A stretch of 64,000 bases of DNA, from NCBI GenBank assembly GCA_020744225.1, contig JAGMWG010000007.1:744001-808000 (forward strand), written 5' to 3'. Numbering within the stretch: the stretch's first letter is position 1; each line of letters starts with the position of its first letter. The notes beneath the pieces are model-generated. The model saw only the letters and a program-made list of their open reading frames with translations. It ran no database searches and was not told the DNA's origin. The DNA is from Paraphoma chrysanthemicola (lineage: Eukaryota; Ascomycota; Dothideomycetes; Pleosporales; Phaeosphaeriaceae). Shown here in pieces: positions 33,117 to 43,136 of this stretch. Position numbers and translations under genes: made by a program.

Positions 33117-34022
33117 GGCTAGAAGGTATGATGGTAAAGACAGAGAAGAGGTATAGATTGATCTTGAGCGGAGAAGCTGCATAGCGATGGCGTTTTGGGC
33201 ATAGAGTATGGGTTTTGGAATAATCAATTGAAATGGGAAATGTATCACTGAGCTTGATGTGTATATGAGTGTTGCGTTTGACTTTCTCCAGATTGTGCTT
33301 CATCTAGATATGCCAAGCACTACCAGTCGCTCTAAGCTGAAAAGCATTTCAAGTTGTGCCTCCTGCTCGGCTTTCATGGCATTGGCAGCTACACACCATC
33401 GTCATGACAAGGCTGAAAAAAGCAGCAGAACAGCATCGTTGCTTACATATCTTTGCTTTTGACCATTACACTCGAACTTTTCAAATTACGCTTCATATGC
33501 GCCGCGGCAAGTCTCCAACACGATGTCTTCACGGATTTGATAGCAAACAACAATCTGCCAGCTCATAGTGATCGTCGGTGTAACATGATGCCTCGACCCA
33601 CTTTTCGTCCTTCTGCGGCCGCCAATCAAGTCGCTTGTCAGCTCAGCCTTCACCATGCAACCGTCAATTGCAAGCCGACTACTTCTTCCCTTTTTCCCCT
33701 CTCTTCCTTTTTACTTCATATACCCTCTTTTTATTCTCCCGCTTTCGAGCGGAGAGAGCTTTTCTTGCGCGTCTTTGGGCGCAAATCGTTCCACATTCAG
33801 CAAGCATTCTCACGCACTCCACCAAGTGATAGTTGAGCGAGGCAACTAAACAGCCGCAGCGCACCGCGCTGAGCCTATATTGAAGCTCCACTGCCCATAA
33901 CAATTTGTTCAGAGCGCGCATAGTGGCCTCGAGTAGGCCATTGACGCCATCCCTTGTATCCATTAGTAAGTCACGGAGCACATTGTTCTGGCTTTGTCGA
34001 TACGCTGATGCTACAATCTCAG
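33117..34022. other. 5' region of zinc-finger gene 1
   Basis: About 900 nt. It contains the first GCGGCCGCCAATCA element (33615-33628), a pyrimidine-rich stretch (33685-33745), and presumably an unresolved first exon and intron of the zinc-finger gene. The acceptor TCTCAG at 34017-34022 has an exact counterpart upstream of the paralogue (37526-37531). Confidence 0.5.
33615..33628 (+). promoter_or_regulatory. GCGGCC-CCAATCA element, copy upstream of zinc-finger gene 1
   Basis: This lies 395-408 nt before the exon that starts at 34023. The paralogue has the equivalent copy at 37145-37158, 374-387 nt before its exon. It includes a forward CCAAT box. Confidence 0.5.
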
Positions 34023-34974
34023 TGATCATAGCATAAAACAATCCGGCTTATGTCCGATCTGTGCGGCAGACCTCTCGTCTTGTCGTCTTGATGGCTTCAC
34101 TTACGATTCTGCTTCTTTGGGAGCTGGTCAGATTCCTGAGGATCTTCTGGAGAGCAGCTTTGAGGTTTCAAAAAACCTCCAGTACTGGCAGACGAACAGT
34201 TGGGAAGACATACTTCAAGGCTTCGAAAGTTTTGCCGATTGGCAACCTTTCGTTAGTGACGAGGTTGCAGCGGTACCCTTATACGTTGAGCAATCCGAGA
34301 AATATGTCGACCCTAGTTTGTTAACCGTGCTGGGGTATGAAACTCAGAATGAATTCCCCTCAGGAATCAGTCAATTCTCCGAAGAGGCATTGGCCGACTC
34401 TTCTCCTTCGCAAATCCCGCCACACTTTTCAGCCACTAATTCTCACGAGTCTTCACCTACATCGAGTCTTGGAACTTTCCCCGACCAAAATCCCGCCTGC
34501 AGTGCGAAATCTACTTCAGTGGCCTCTACAGAACATTCATTCGCACGGTCACCAAGCTCTGCGGATAGCATATCCATTTCGGTGGGAGTTTCGAACGGAA
34601 AGAAACAAATCCCGGTTGCCGCCACGACTATCACATGTGCAAGATGTACGAGGTCATTTTCAACTGCATCGCGTTACCGGCACACCACTGATGGACACAA
34701 TTGTCAATCGCCGTTTGAGTGTCCGCATTGTAGAAAACCGATCAAGCACTTGAAGAGTCTCAGCCGGCATCTTGGCCTTGACGGCGGTGCAGCCGCATGT
34801 CTTGAGCTCAAGAAGGCTGCCGCTTTTCATCCCAAGGAACTCGCATGCACATGCAGCTCGAAACAATTCACTCGAAGAGATACCCTCATTCGTCACTTGC
34901 GTAACAAAGCCGGCGACACTAAACAAGAGCACCGGTGCAGAGCCTGCGACAATTCACCTTGCAAGTGCGTGTAA
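34023..34974 (+). CDS. Zinc-finger protein, paralogue 1 (first exon not resolved)
   Basis: The exon shown starts after TCTCAG and has no ATG of its own in frame until 34117. Comparison with paralogue 2 shows conserved coding upstream of that Met: DHSIKQSGLCPICAADL versus DHCIEQSPCLFCTAEARL, and YDSASLGAGQ versus YDSASLVTGQ. So an upstream exon carries the start. The middle is Ser/Pro-rich and disordered. The C-terminal third holds Cys/His fingers: CARC...H...H (about 173-195 of the 34117-numbered frame), CPHC...H...C, a variant CTCSSKQFTRRDTLIRHL, and a Cys-rich end CRACDNSPCKC. Nucleic-acid binding is likely but the fingers are degenerate. It duplicates the 37532 gene. Confidence 0.7.
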
Positions 34975-35093
34975 AAGGGGCGACGTCATCTCGCCGAACC
35001 GCACTTCTTTCTCTCTTCCTACTGTATCCTTTCATCTGGCGATATTTGCGATTGCGAAGTTAAGCGAATCTACGTGTTGGATCGCTACCGTAT

Positions 35094-35153
35094 GAAGAAG
35101 CTGGATCTGGGTGATCCACCGAGCTTGGTGGATCAGCCAGATCCAGCTTCTTC
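35094..35153. repeat. 60-nt hairpin, 27-nt arms
   Basis: Left arm 35094-35120 begins GAAGAAGCTGGATCTGG and the right arm mirrors it, with one mismatch in 27 and a 6-nt loop GAGCTT. It sits in sequence otherwise similar to the flank of paralogue 2, which lacks it. A small inserted foldback element is possible. Confidence 0.85.
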
Positions 35154-35163
35154 GCATTGTCTC

Positions 35164-35195
35164 GTTTCCAGGGCCACCTGCTTGGCCTTGGAAAC
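35164..35195. repeat. 32-nt hairpin, 13-nt arms
   Basis: Arms are GTTTCCAGGGCCA and TGGCCTTGGAAAC with one mismatch and loop CCTGCT. It lies 10 nt after the larger hairpin and is also absent from the duplicate flank. Confidence 0.8.
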
Positions 35196-35776
35196 AGAAC
35201 GATAATGGTACTATTATCTGGTGTTTTTCATCATCATTCAAGACACATCTGCCCAATGATCGGACATGGCCATGTTAGCTTGATCATTCTTCCAGGCCCC
35301 TTCATGTAGGGGTCGCAAGAGTATTCTGGGGGTTATTAACCGCAAAGGGCTCTTCTTAGGACGTTAAAACCTGTTTGCGTTCATTGGCACAGGTAGCTGT
35401 CATTCTTGGCATTCATTGCCAGTTTGCAGATATTGTTGGTTTTGACAATTGAGGTTGTCTTCACAGCCGACAATGTATATGGAACTGCGGATCGTGGCCG
35501 CGTTCCACCCAGGAGGAGATTGCAAGAGACGATCTCGAGTGAGAGATGTTTCAGCGGTCTATTCAAGACATTCGGTCATTTTCCTATGTCACATTTCCTA
35601 TGTTATATTTGGCAACAGGAGTCTGGAGATGCCGAATGGATAGGATTGCTTGTCCATCCAATGGGCGGAGGAAAATAGCGTATCGCGGAGTCCCCGCCAA
35701 GTAGTCGGGTGGATCATGACGAGATGCACCCGACAGATGTGGTGCGGCCTGGATATGTTGAGGACAGCATAGAGAT

Positions 35777-35924
35777 GACGAGTGTTGCTAGCACAGGGAT
35801 CGGTCAAGCAGTGTTATTACGGGTTAAGCAGAGCCATTACTGGTTACAAGCAGAAAACCAGTGATGGCTCTGCTTAACCCGTAACAACACTGCTTAACCG
35901 ATCCCCGTGCCAGCAACACTCGTC
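35777..35924. repeat. 148-nt inverted repeat
   Basis: Arms 35777-35845 and 35856-35924 are 69 nt each around a 10-nt spacer. They match at 64 of 69 positions with no gap. All five differences are transitions. Each arm contains the repeated words GGTTAAGCAG and a near copy GGTCAAGCAG. It resembles a foldback MITE; no target-site duplication was clear. Confidence 0.85.
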
Positions 35925-36267
35925 CTCTTTAACTATAAAACAAGTTCTGTTTCTAGGCTTTTACAGATGTTGAGAAGAAGAAAGTCATTTATACCAATCC
36001 GCTAAACTATAAATTTACTCACTTTACGACAAACCTCTTCCTTCTTTGTGCTTGGCGCGTATCCCACTGCTTGCATCTCTCTTCTCAGCTCTTCCGCTAC
36101 TCTAGGTGCCCTATCGGGTGCAATTTGCTCTTGAGCTGCTTCTTTTATGTCTTTCGAACGACACACTTTTCGAAGTGTTCGCAATCGCTGCGTATTAGAG
36201 CCTACGTGGAGATTTTGGGGGCCACCAGGCTGTATTCGCCGTCACCTTTTCAACTGCTTGGGGACAA

Positions 36268-36533
36268 GCGGCCACCAATCACAAATGCATACCACTCGCT
36301 TCGGCGGCAGGCCTCGAGTTTATACTGGCATCATTCGAGCAGAGCGGCCGTCAATCAGGCCACGCAACGCTTCCTCTCCATGACTCGAGGAATAATGTCA
36401 TGATTGCGGCCACCAATCATAAAACCGTCAACGTCCTACGGCATCCATCGTGGTCCCACAGGACCACAATCGGCACCTTGCTTATGTCGCCAAAGTCTAG
36501 CTATCACGGCACTGCCAGTGCGGCCACCAACCA
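36268..36533 (+). promoter_or_regulatory. Cluster of four GCGGCC-CCAATCA elements
   Basis: Copies are at 36268-36281, 36344-36357, 36406-36419 and 36520-36533, all on the plus strand, spaced 62-114 nt. Weaker relatives lie at 36438 (ACGGCATCCATC) and 36637 (TGGCCAACAATCC). No homology beyond the element links the spacers. Confidence 0.6.
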
Positions 36534-37144
36534 GAGCTGAACTTGGAAGATGAATATGCTCTACTACGCACTGACTTAAACGCGGCGGCCTCGTTTTTGC
36601 TGCGACAACATGCACTGGAAAAGCCATTATGGTAATGGCCAACAATCCAGTTACTATTGTCCAAATATGTGGGTACTGTGAATAGCAGTGATCTTTGAAT
36701 TCAGCTTCCAACACAATAAGAAGCCGCGAGTGATTATGTCAGGTTCTTGTTGGCCTATCAGCCAATATCCTTTATGGTAGCCAGACACGCCGGCCTGTAG
36801 GACATCCTGCACGCTGCGTGCCATGTGGGTGAAGGGCTTTGACGCAGAACATACGATGCACTAAATCACTATCACCAACTATGTGCTCAGTTTAACAAGA
36901 GCTCTGAAAGTGTATAAGAGTTTTCGCGCTGCACTTGCCTAGTGGGTAGACGACTGAATGTCTATCAGAGGTGTCAATGTGCAGTAGCAAACGTGCGAGA
37001 TCTACCAACAGCAGGGTGAATTGATCCTCAAGTTGTGTGCGTCCCTTCCCGTTGTATCATGCTTGGGCTGTTGGAAGATTGATTTTCAGCCTCAAGCAAC
37101 ATGCATTGACGTGGCGTGGGCACGGTCCATGTGAAGTCCTCCTT

Positions 37145-37158
37145 GCGGCCTCCAATCA
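37145..37158 (+). promoter_or_regulatory. GCGGCCTCCAATCA element upstream of zinc-finger gene 2
   Basis: This is the positional counterpart of the copy at 33615. The flanking words (AGCTCG and TCAGCC) are also partly shared, so it was duplicated with the gene. Confidence 0.55.
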
Positions 37159-37427
37159 CAGCTCGATCCGCGTCACTCAGCCTGCCCTTGGACGTTTTAA
37201 TGTCGCAACCCATTATTCCTCTTTCCCTCCTACCTTCCACACCGACGCCGAGGAGGATCCATTCAATCGCCTCACGTATCAGCGTGGGCGTAACATCTGG
37301 GCGCTTTGCGCGTGCTGTGCAGTTGCAGCTTGAACTGCACTTCTCGCATCGAGTAGGTCCAACGGACAGCATCGTCGCCGCGGCGCTGGCCGTGCAATAA
37401 CGTCCGATCAATAAAACAATAAACAGC

Positions 37428-37463
37428 TTGCGTAGAGCGGCCTTTCTTGGGCCGCTTACGCAA
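37428..37463. repeat. Hairpin upstream of zinc-finger gene 2
   Basis: Arms TTGCGTAGAGCGGCC and GGCCGCTTACGCAA pair with one bulged G around loop TTTCTTG. It lies 69 nt before the exon acceptor of paralogue 2, in the promoter or first intron. Paralogue 1 lacks it at the matching place. Confidence 0.7.
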
Positions 37464-37531
37464 TCACTTGCCCCTTCGAGTGAGTGGCTTTGCCCTTATC
37501 ACACTTCGTTGTACTGATGGCCCGTTCTCAG

Positions 37532-38513
37532 TGATCATTGCATAGAGCAAAGTCCATGTCTGTTCTGCACGGCAGAAGCACGTCTATTCCGTCCTGATGA
37601 CCCAATCTACGATTCTGCATCATTGGTAACTGGTCAGACGCCTGATCTTTTTTGGAATGGCAACGATGAGTGTTCAGAAAGTGGCCAGTTGTGGTGGACG
37701 GACCAGACTGAGAATTTGCTTATAGGTCACGAAGGTGTTGCTGCCTGGCAACCCTTTGATTCTCAGCACGAGAGCGTTCCTTCGGGAGACTCCAATGCTG
37801 AGCATTTTGACTTCAATGAGTACTTCAGTCTAGGTCTCTTAACTGCACCGGCGCACGAATCTCAAGATTGCTTCCCATCAGGCGTTAGTCAGTCTACCAA
37901 TGGAGCCTTGGCCGAAATTTCGCAACCACCGCACACTCGCTCCCATGGAATTCAACAGCCTTCTCCTACTCCTAGCTCGAGCTCGCTTGTTGCCCACAAC
38001 GATGTCGAAGTCCCGGCTGAGATCTACCCGAGCCCAGCTTCCAGTCCATCCCCAACTCTGCGCAACGCCGAATCAGCCATTCCATCTGATAGCGTTCTAA
38101 GATGTGAGGAAGCTCCTAAAGGCAAAAGGGAGATCGATCCAATGCGAGCTACCTTCGTCTGTCCGACTTGTTCCGAGCCTTTCCCGAACGCGCTTTGTTA
38201 CCGCCAGCACCAGATTCGACATAGCTGCCAAGCACCAACTATATGTCACCACTGTGATCGCTCGTTCAAATATCCAAAAGATCTCAAGCGACATCTGGGC
38301 CAGAGCAAAGCGGCTCCTTCGTGTCCCGTTCTTAAGTCCACCGGGGTCTCTACTAAGCCATTTGCTTGCTTGTGCGAGAGCGCTGCCTATACACGCAAAG
38401 ACTCCTTACAGCGCCACATGGACCGCGAAAATGCCCGCGGTAATGGCCCGGACCATCGTTGTATAGCCTGCCAACAGCGTCGCTGTACCTGCGACGCGAA
38501 CAAGTTACGTTGA
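37532..38513 (+). CDS. Zinc-finger protein, paralogue 2 (first exon not resolved)
   Basis: The exon starts after TCTCAG (37526-37531) and runs to TGA 38511-38513; the frame is open, without an ATG, at its 5' end, so a first exon lies upstream. It shares order and spacing with paralogue 1: a CLFC knuckle, YDSASLVTGQTPD, VAAWQPF, an F-rich FNEYFSLGLLT segment, SQDCFPSGVSQS, a Ser/Pro-rich linker, then Cys/His fingers. The fingers are FVCPTCSEPFPNALCYRQH, ICHHCDRSFKYPKDLKRHLG (a good C2H2 start), ACLCESAAYTRKDSLQRHM and the end motif HRCIACQQRRCTC. Amino-acid divergence between copies is high outside these blocks, so the duplication is old or fast-evolving. Confidence 0.7.
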
Positions 38514-39100
38514 ACATCGCCCTGTCACCTAGGAGGGGAACTTCTACCATTGCAGCGCAATATTGTGATTGCGAATTAAGGTGTATTCGTTTGTTGGTAA
38601 TGTTTACGCACATATATGATGGTTCTCCATCATCATTCAGGACACTTTTGTCGAGCGAACAGACCATGGACATGTCAGCATGATCATACCTTTTCAAATC
38701 CTCTAGGCTTAGAGGTGCGCAAAGATATTCTGGAGCGTCGGAGACCATGACAGGGCCTCTTTCCGAGGAGCATTGAGACAGGTTTGTCCCAAGGACGCTT
38801 GTTGCGGCCACATAGCTGCCGCTGCCATCACGTTGGGTGGCATTGATGCGAGAGTGGAGTCGTGACCACTCTCAGTCTGAAGGAAGAGGTGAAAAGGACC
38901 ACCTGAAATGGGGAGTATCTGAGCGTTCATCACCAGTTTTCTATGGAGTTATGTATTGATTTCCTTATTGTTTTGATTTACTGGTGTTTTGATGTTCTTA
39001 TTGTGTTCATTTCCTTCTTATCATTTCTTCAAGTGCCATGGGTCGAAGTTGGGGTCAGGACCGGGTGCGTGGCCTGTCCGTTCTTTGGCAGACATTACAG
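38514..39100. other. 3' flank of zinc-finger gene 2
   Basis: About 590 nt. The first 200 nt match the flank of paralogue 1 (GTGATTGCGAATTAAG versus GCGATTGCGAAGTTAAG; CATCATCATTCAGGACAC versus CATCATCATTCAAGACAC). No gene was seen. Confidence 0.6.
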
Positions 39101-39450
39101 TTCGAGCGAGGTACTCTTACAACGGAGAAGCCGCGAGCATCATGAAGGCAACCCGAGCGAGGAACTCCCTTCGTAGGAGAAGCCGCGGGCATATTGAACA
39201 GGCTCGAGCGAGGAACTCTTCGAAGAAAGAGAAGCCGCGGGCATATTGAACAGGCTCGAGCGAGGTACTCTGACTCGAAAGAGAAGCCGCGGGCATATTA
39301 AACAGGCTCGAGCGAGGTACTCTGATAAGAGAAGCCGCGGGTAATGTTTAAAAGGCTCGAGCGAGGTACTCTATCCTTAAGAGAAGCAGAGAAGCCGCGG
39401 GCACGTTGGAATAGGCTCGAGCGAGGTACTCCATGTAGAGAAGCCGCGGG
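39101..39450 (+). repeat. Seven-copy minisatellite
   Basis: The unit is about 49-60 nt and alternates two words: CTCGAGCGAGGTACTC and GAGAAGCCGCGGGC, joined by ATATTGAACAGG. Starts of the CGAGCGAGG word fall near 39103, 39154, 39204, 39256, 39308, 39358 and 39418. The central units are nearly identical and the outer ones diverge. No long frame runs through it. Confidence 0.85.
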
Positions 39451-39751
39451 CTTCAACACTTTCAGCACATTTGTGCTACATGAACATAAAATCTCTTTGT
39501 TACTATAAATCTTCTATGGCAAGTGCACAAGCTTCTTGCAGGATTCAGGTGATCAGATATGTTGGAGCTCTGGGCTAAGATTAAATTATTTCCGATTTTG
39601 ACTCTTGCTGCAGATCCGAAGCATCTCGCTGGTGATATCACACCTTCATCCTCATGGAAATGCTGTGTGGCGCATATAAACTACGACTTCGCTTCACGTC
39701 GGTGAAATCCGGGTAGACCCTGCAAGTTCGCTCCATTGCCATGAAATACGA
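39451..39751. other. Intergenic
   Basis: About 300 nt between the minisatellite and the stop of the next minus-strand gene. Nothing was identified. Confidence 0.5.
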
Positions 39752-42304
39752 TCATTTCGCCTCAAAGCCAGCAGCTACTTTTGCAGCCAACTGAGCGCTT
39801 CTTTTTGCCTGCCTCGTACACCGTTGCTTCTCTTTCTTCTTCAGGCGCGTTCTTTCCATCCGCTCCAGCTGTTCATGCGCCTCACACTTTTCCCGCTGCT
39901 CATGCATTGGTTGTTTTTTGTCTGAGCTTGCGTGCGGCCTCCAGCCTGCAACCGCGGCGTAGCTAGGTTTCCCGCAAAAGCTTCGACGTCGCGAAGCCAG
40001 GAGGGCTGTTATCCTTGACTTCTCAACAAGACTCGGGAACTCGTCTTCGGTATTCTTCGGTCTAGGATGCACCTTTTGCTTCGGAATCATGATGATCATG
40101 ATGTGCTTGTTGTCATACCAAAATGTGTGGAGACAGTTTCCGCTTTTTCGCATGCGATGCTTGTGCCGCTTCGCGTAGGTCTCCGAGTTGCCGTGATAGT
40201 GTCCGAAGAAGACATGAGCTTCTGCATCGTACGCTATCACTGCGGGCGAGTATGACCTCAACGAGTAGACATCCGCATGGCTGTCGTTGCGAATAAATTC
40301 GAGAACTTGCCAACCCAAGGTTAACATTAACCCACAGGGCAAAAAGCGCTCGAACTGCTCGATTCCATTCAAAATCACATCGTCCCTCCAGGTGAGTCTG
40401 ATGAAAAACTTTCCTGGGCCAACGGTGCTGCCCTCAATTGCAAAGTGATCAAAATCTCGAGGCGCGATCTGCGAAACAATTTCGCCTCTGGTGATCCCTC
40501 GAATCAGACTTCGATCATCATCTTCTGCATAAACATCGAATGAACTTTCGGAAGATCCTTTTCTCATGCGAGAATTTCGCTCGCGATATTGCACAACTCT
40601 CTTTGTCGGTAGTTCACCTTCACCTCGCGATCGGCGTGTGAATGTTGAGGGCAGCCACAATGGGCATCTCGCAAAGTTACCAGAAAATCTCATCTCTCTT
40701 ACTAACCTTTGGATACGAGGCCAGGGTGTGTTAGAAGTGACCTTTGGACAACGTCTCCAGGACTTGTTCCTACCAGCGGTGTTTTTCCAAATGTTGAGCT
40801 GCGGCTTACCTCGCGTGTCAGTATCCGCAGTAGAATGGTGGAGCTCGAGCATGATGGTGCAAGACATATCCTGTCTAAATAAATATTCATCTAATGTTTG
40901 CGGAAGTTCTGCTTGTACCGGGTTTCGTTGTTGGTGAGAAAGGTGATTGAGGTGAGTGACAAAACTCAATCCATGCTTCCGCTTCTTGTATCGTGTATCA
41001 TCGTATCTGAAATGCCGTTCTATTTGCTTCTGTACTTTGCTAGGCAGGTCCACTGGGTCAGGAGGAAACTCAAGATGAGGCCATGAGGGCTCTGGAAAAT
41101 GCGCTGCTAGAAGCGAATCGGAAGGTCGACAAAGATAACGTAACGTATCGCCGTTCGCGTCATTGGGCCCTTCCCAAAGATCCCAGTCGTGCACAATTGG
41201 TTCACAATTGGCGTGTTTTAGAGAAGCTAGGTCAAACAATGCATCTGTTTCTCTTTCAGTTAAGGGAACACAAACCTTGGGCGAAGGAATCGGTTACATA
41301 CTGTACGTGGCCATCTTTGCCTCGATTATTTTTGCCAGTGACTCGTTCTCCTCGTATAATTTCCGCTTTCCAGACAGGATTGATAAATTGTACTTGGATC
41401 GCAATGCGGAAACCTCGATCTGCATGTCACACAGGACTCGGTAAGGCCGATGACCCCAGAGCCTTCCTGACCAATTTCGTGTGTAGCGGTCGTACGTGCT
41501 CGAACCATAAGAGACCTGTCCAAGACTCAACCAACTTAGATATGATGGGGAACAAATGATCTCAGAAGACTTCATTCGGACTTCGTTCTGATTTTCGTTG
41601 AGAAGGTGATCAATGTTCCAGGTACTGTCAAAGCGAACCAAACGGTGCGGAGCAGGCCTGCCATCAGACATTGATACAGGCTCGGGCAAGCCATAGTCCG
41701 AATTCTCCCATTCCTTCATCTGGTTCCGGGCAGTATGTGGAAGCTCCTCGTACCACGTTTCTGTACTCCCATATTTCAACAGCCACCGACGTTCCTCAAG
41801 GTCGGCTGGGTGTAGAGCATGCTTCGTCACTAGCTCATTGCGCTTGAAGGGTTCGATTCGAACTAGCCGGCTAGTCCCGAACATAGATTTACCGGAATAG
41901 TTAAGTGGAACTAAAATCCCTTCTTCTTCGGCGGGTCGATATGATGTCTCTGTTGACGGAAATGGAGGAGGTGGCGGCGGAGGTGGAGGTGGAGGCGGTA
42001 TGAACTGCTGGGAGAAAATGGAAGGTATTCCAAGCGGAGGCGGTGGAGGTGGTGGCGGAGGGATCGTTGGCCATAGTCGAGGAGTACTACTTTCATGGGT
42101 CCGAAGGGTTGTTGGTGACAGCTTCGGCGACTGCGATGCTTTCACCATGAACGGAACAGGTTCGGTAATCTTCTTCTGGTGCCCATATCCTTCGTGCAGT
42201 TGCAGTCGCTCCCTTTCCCTTGCATTTTGCACTGGTTTTCTCGCATGGGCTTTGGCTTGCTGGTGGCCAAGACGCGGCTGGTCTGGTCTCCCACTTTGAT
42301 TCAT
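39752..42304 (-). CDS. Large polyproline protein, unknown
   Basis: Exons (minus) 42304-41302 and 41244-39752 give 831 residues; the splice ATGGCCACGTACA|GTATGT...AAACAG|ATGC joins MATYN and ALFDLASLK. The N terminus is basic (MNQSGRPDQPRLGHQQAKAH). Two runs of nine or more prolines follow near residues 80-115, separated by LGIPSIFSQQF, like profilin- or SH3-binding segments in actin regulators. A folded-looking middle holds RLVRIEPFKRNELVTKHALH and HPADLEERRWLLKYGS. The second half has HGLSFVTHLNHLSHQQR, FLPCGLMLTLGWQVLEF and FWYDNKHIMIIMIPKQK. The end is a Lys/Arg/Glu coiled region. I recognise no domain. It is an ordinary open gene without stops; an extra upstream exon cannot be excluded. 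Confidence 0.7.
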
Positions 42305-42537
42305 TCCTGTTGTGTGCAGCTATTGATGGAAAGTGAGAAGTCTCCTCCATCACAAGGATGAAAGTCGAGCTAATCCTGGAGGAGATTGTGCATCAGGCTG
42401 AGCGTCGTTCCCAGTCTGACGGCAGCGGCCTTGCCTCTCATCCAATCGCTAAGCACTGCCGATGTAGGCTAGCACGAGGAGGCTGGGCCTACACTACATC
42501 CATGTAGCACGTTCGAACCCAACTTATTCAGTTTAAA

Positions 42538-43005
42538 GCGGCCTCCAATTATAACCTGCTATGTTTTTGGAGGTATGGGCCACTTTTCTCCGTTTTGAGG
42601 CTAACTTCAGCGGCCTCCAATCAGCGTCTTGGGATCTACATACCACTACCTACACCCGAAATGCTTGGAATCAGACTAAGAAGCTTCGATAGCACGTTCT
42701 CAACCATCCAAAATAAAGTGTAGGATGTGCGGCCACCAGTCAAAAGCGCTGCCGAGGTCAAGTAGTACAATATGGGTGCTCTGGAAAAGAACGAGGCTCT
42801 ACTGCACACGTGGTACTGTTCCTTGTCCTGCGGGCCATGAGGACGGCCAATGGTTCTTAGAATCAGCAGTTCAGCGGCCTCCAATAGCGATAAGTTAGTA
42901 TCGAAATCAACCTGTGGCCCTCAACGGCATCCAATGCTTCAACAAACGTTTCTTCAGCGGCCACCATTCCAATGTCCGCACTCCTTAAATTGCGGCCATC
43001 AATCA
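42538..43005 (+). promoter_or_regulatory. Cluster of six GCGGCC-CCAATCA elements
   Basis: Copies are at 42538, 42610, 42729, 42874, 42957 and 42992, all plus strand. Forms include GCGGCCTCCAATCA, GCGGCCACCAGTCA and GCGGCCATCAATCA. A weaker copy ACGGCATCCAATGC is at 42925. The cluster is upstream of the polyproline gene's start (minus strand), so it could be its promoter in reverse orientation. Confidence 0.6.
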
Positions 43006-43136
43006 TGTCCATCGACTTCAAATCGACAGGACTACATATACCAGCCGTGAACATGGTAGTATACAGTTATTTAGACACTCAGGTGGTCGATCAAGTGACT
43101 CATTCATCATTTCACTTCCAGAAACTGCTCAAACAT

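Larger units (their letters stand above)
34975..37531. other. Repeat-rich region between the zinc-finger paralogues
   Basis: About 2.5 kb with no credible gene. It holds two hairpins (35094-35195), a 148-nt inverted repeat (35777-35924), a cluster of the GCGGCC-CCAATCA element (36268, 36344, 36406, 36520, 37145) and a hairpin upstream of paralogue 2 (37428-37463). The first 330 nt are similar to the flank downstream of paralogue 2, showing the duplication includes 3' DNA. Confidence 0.7.

Noticed and set aside
39101..39450. Repeats that could suggest a CRISPR array
   Set aside because: Units are contiguous with similar joins rather than repeats with unique spacers, and the host is a eukaryote.
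42490..42530. Possible tRNA T-arm (GTTCGAACC)
   Set aside because: No matching acceptor, D or anticodon arms could be found around it.
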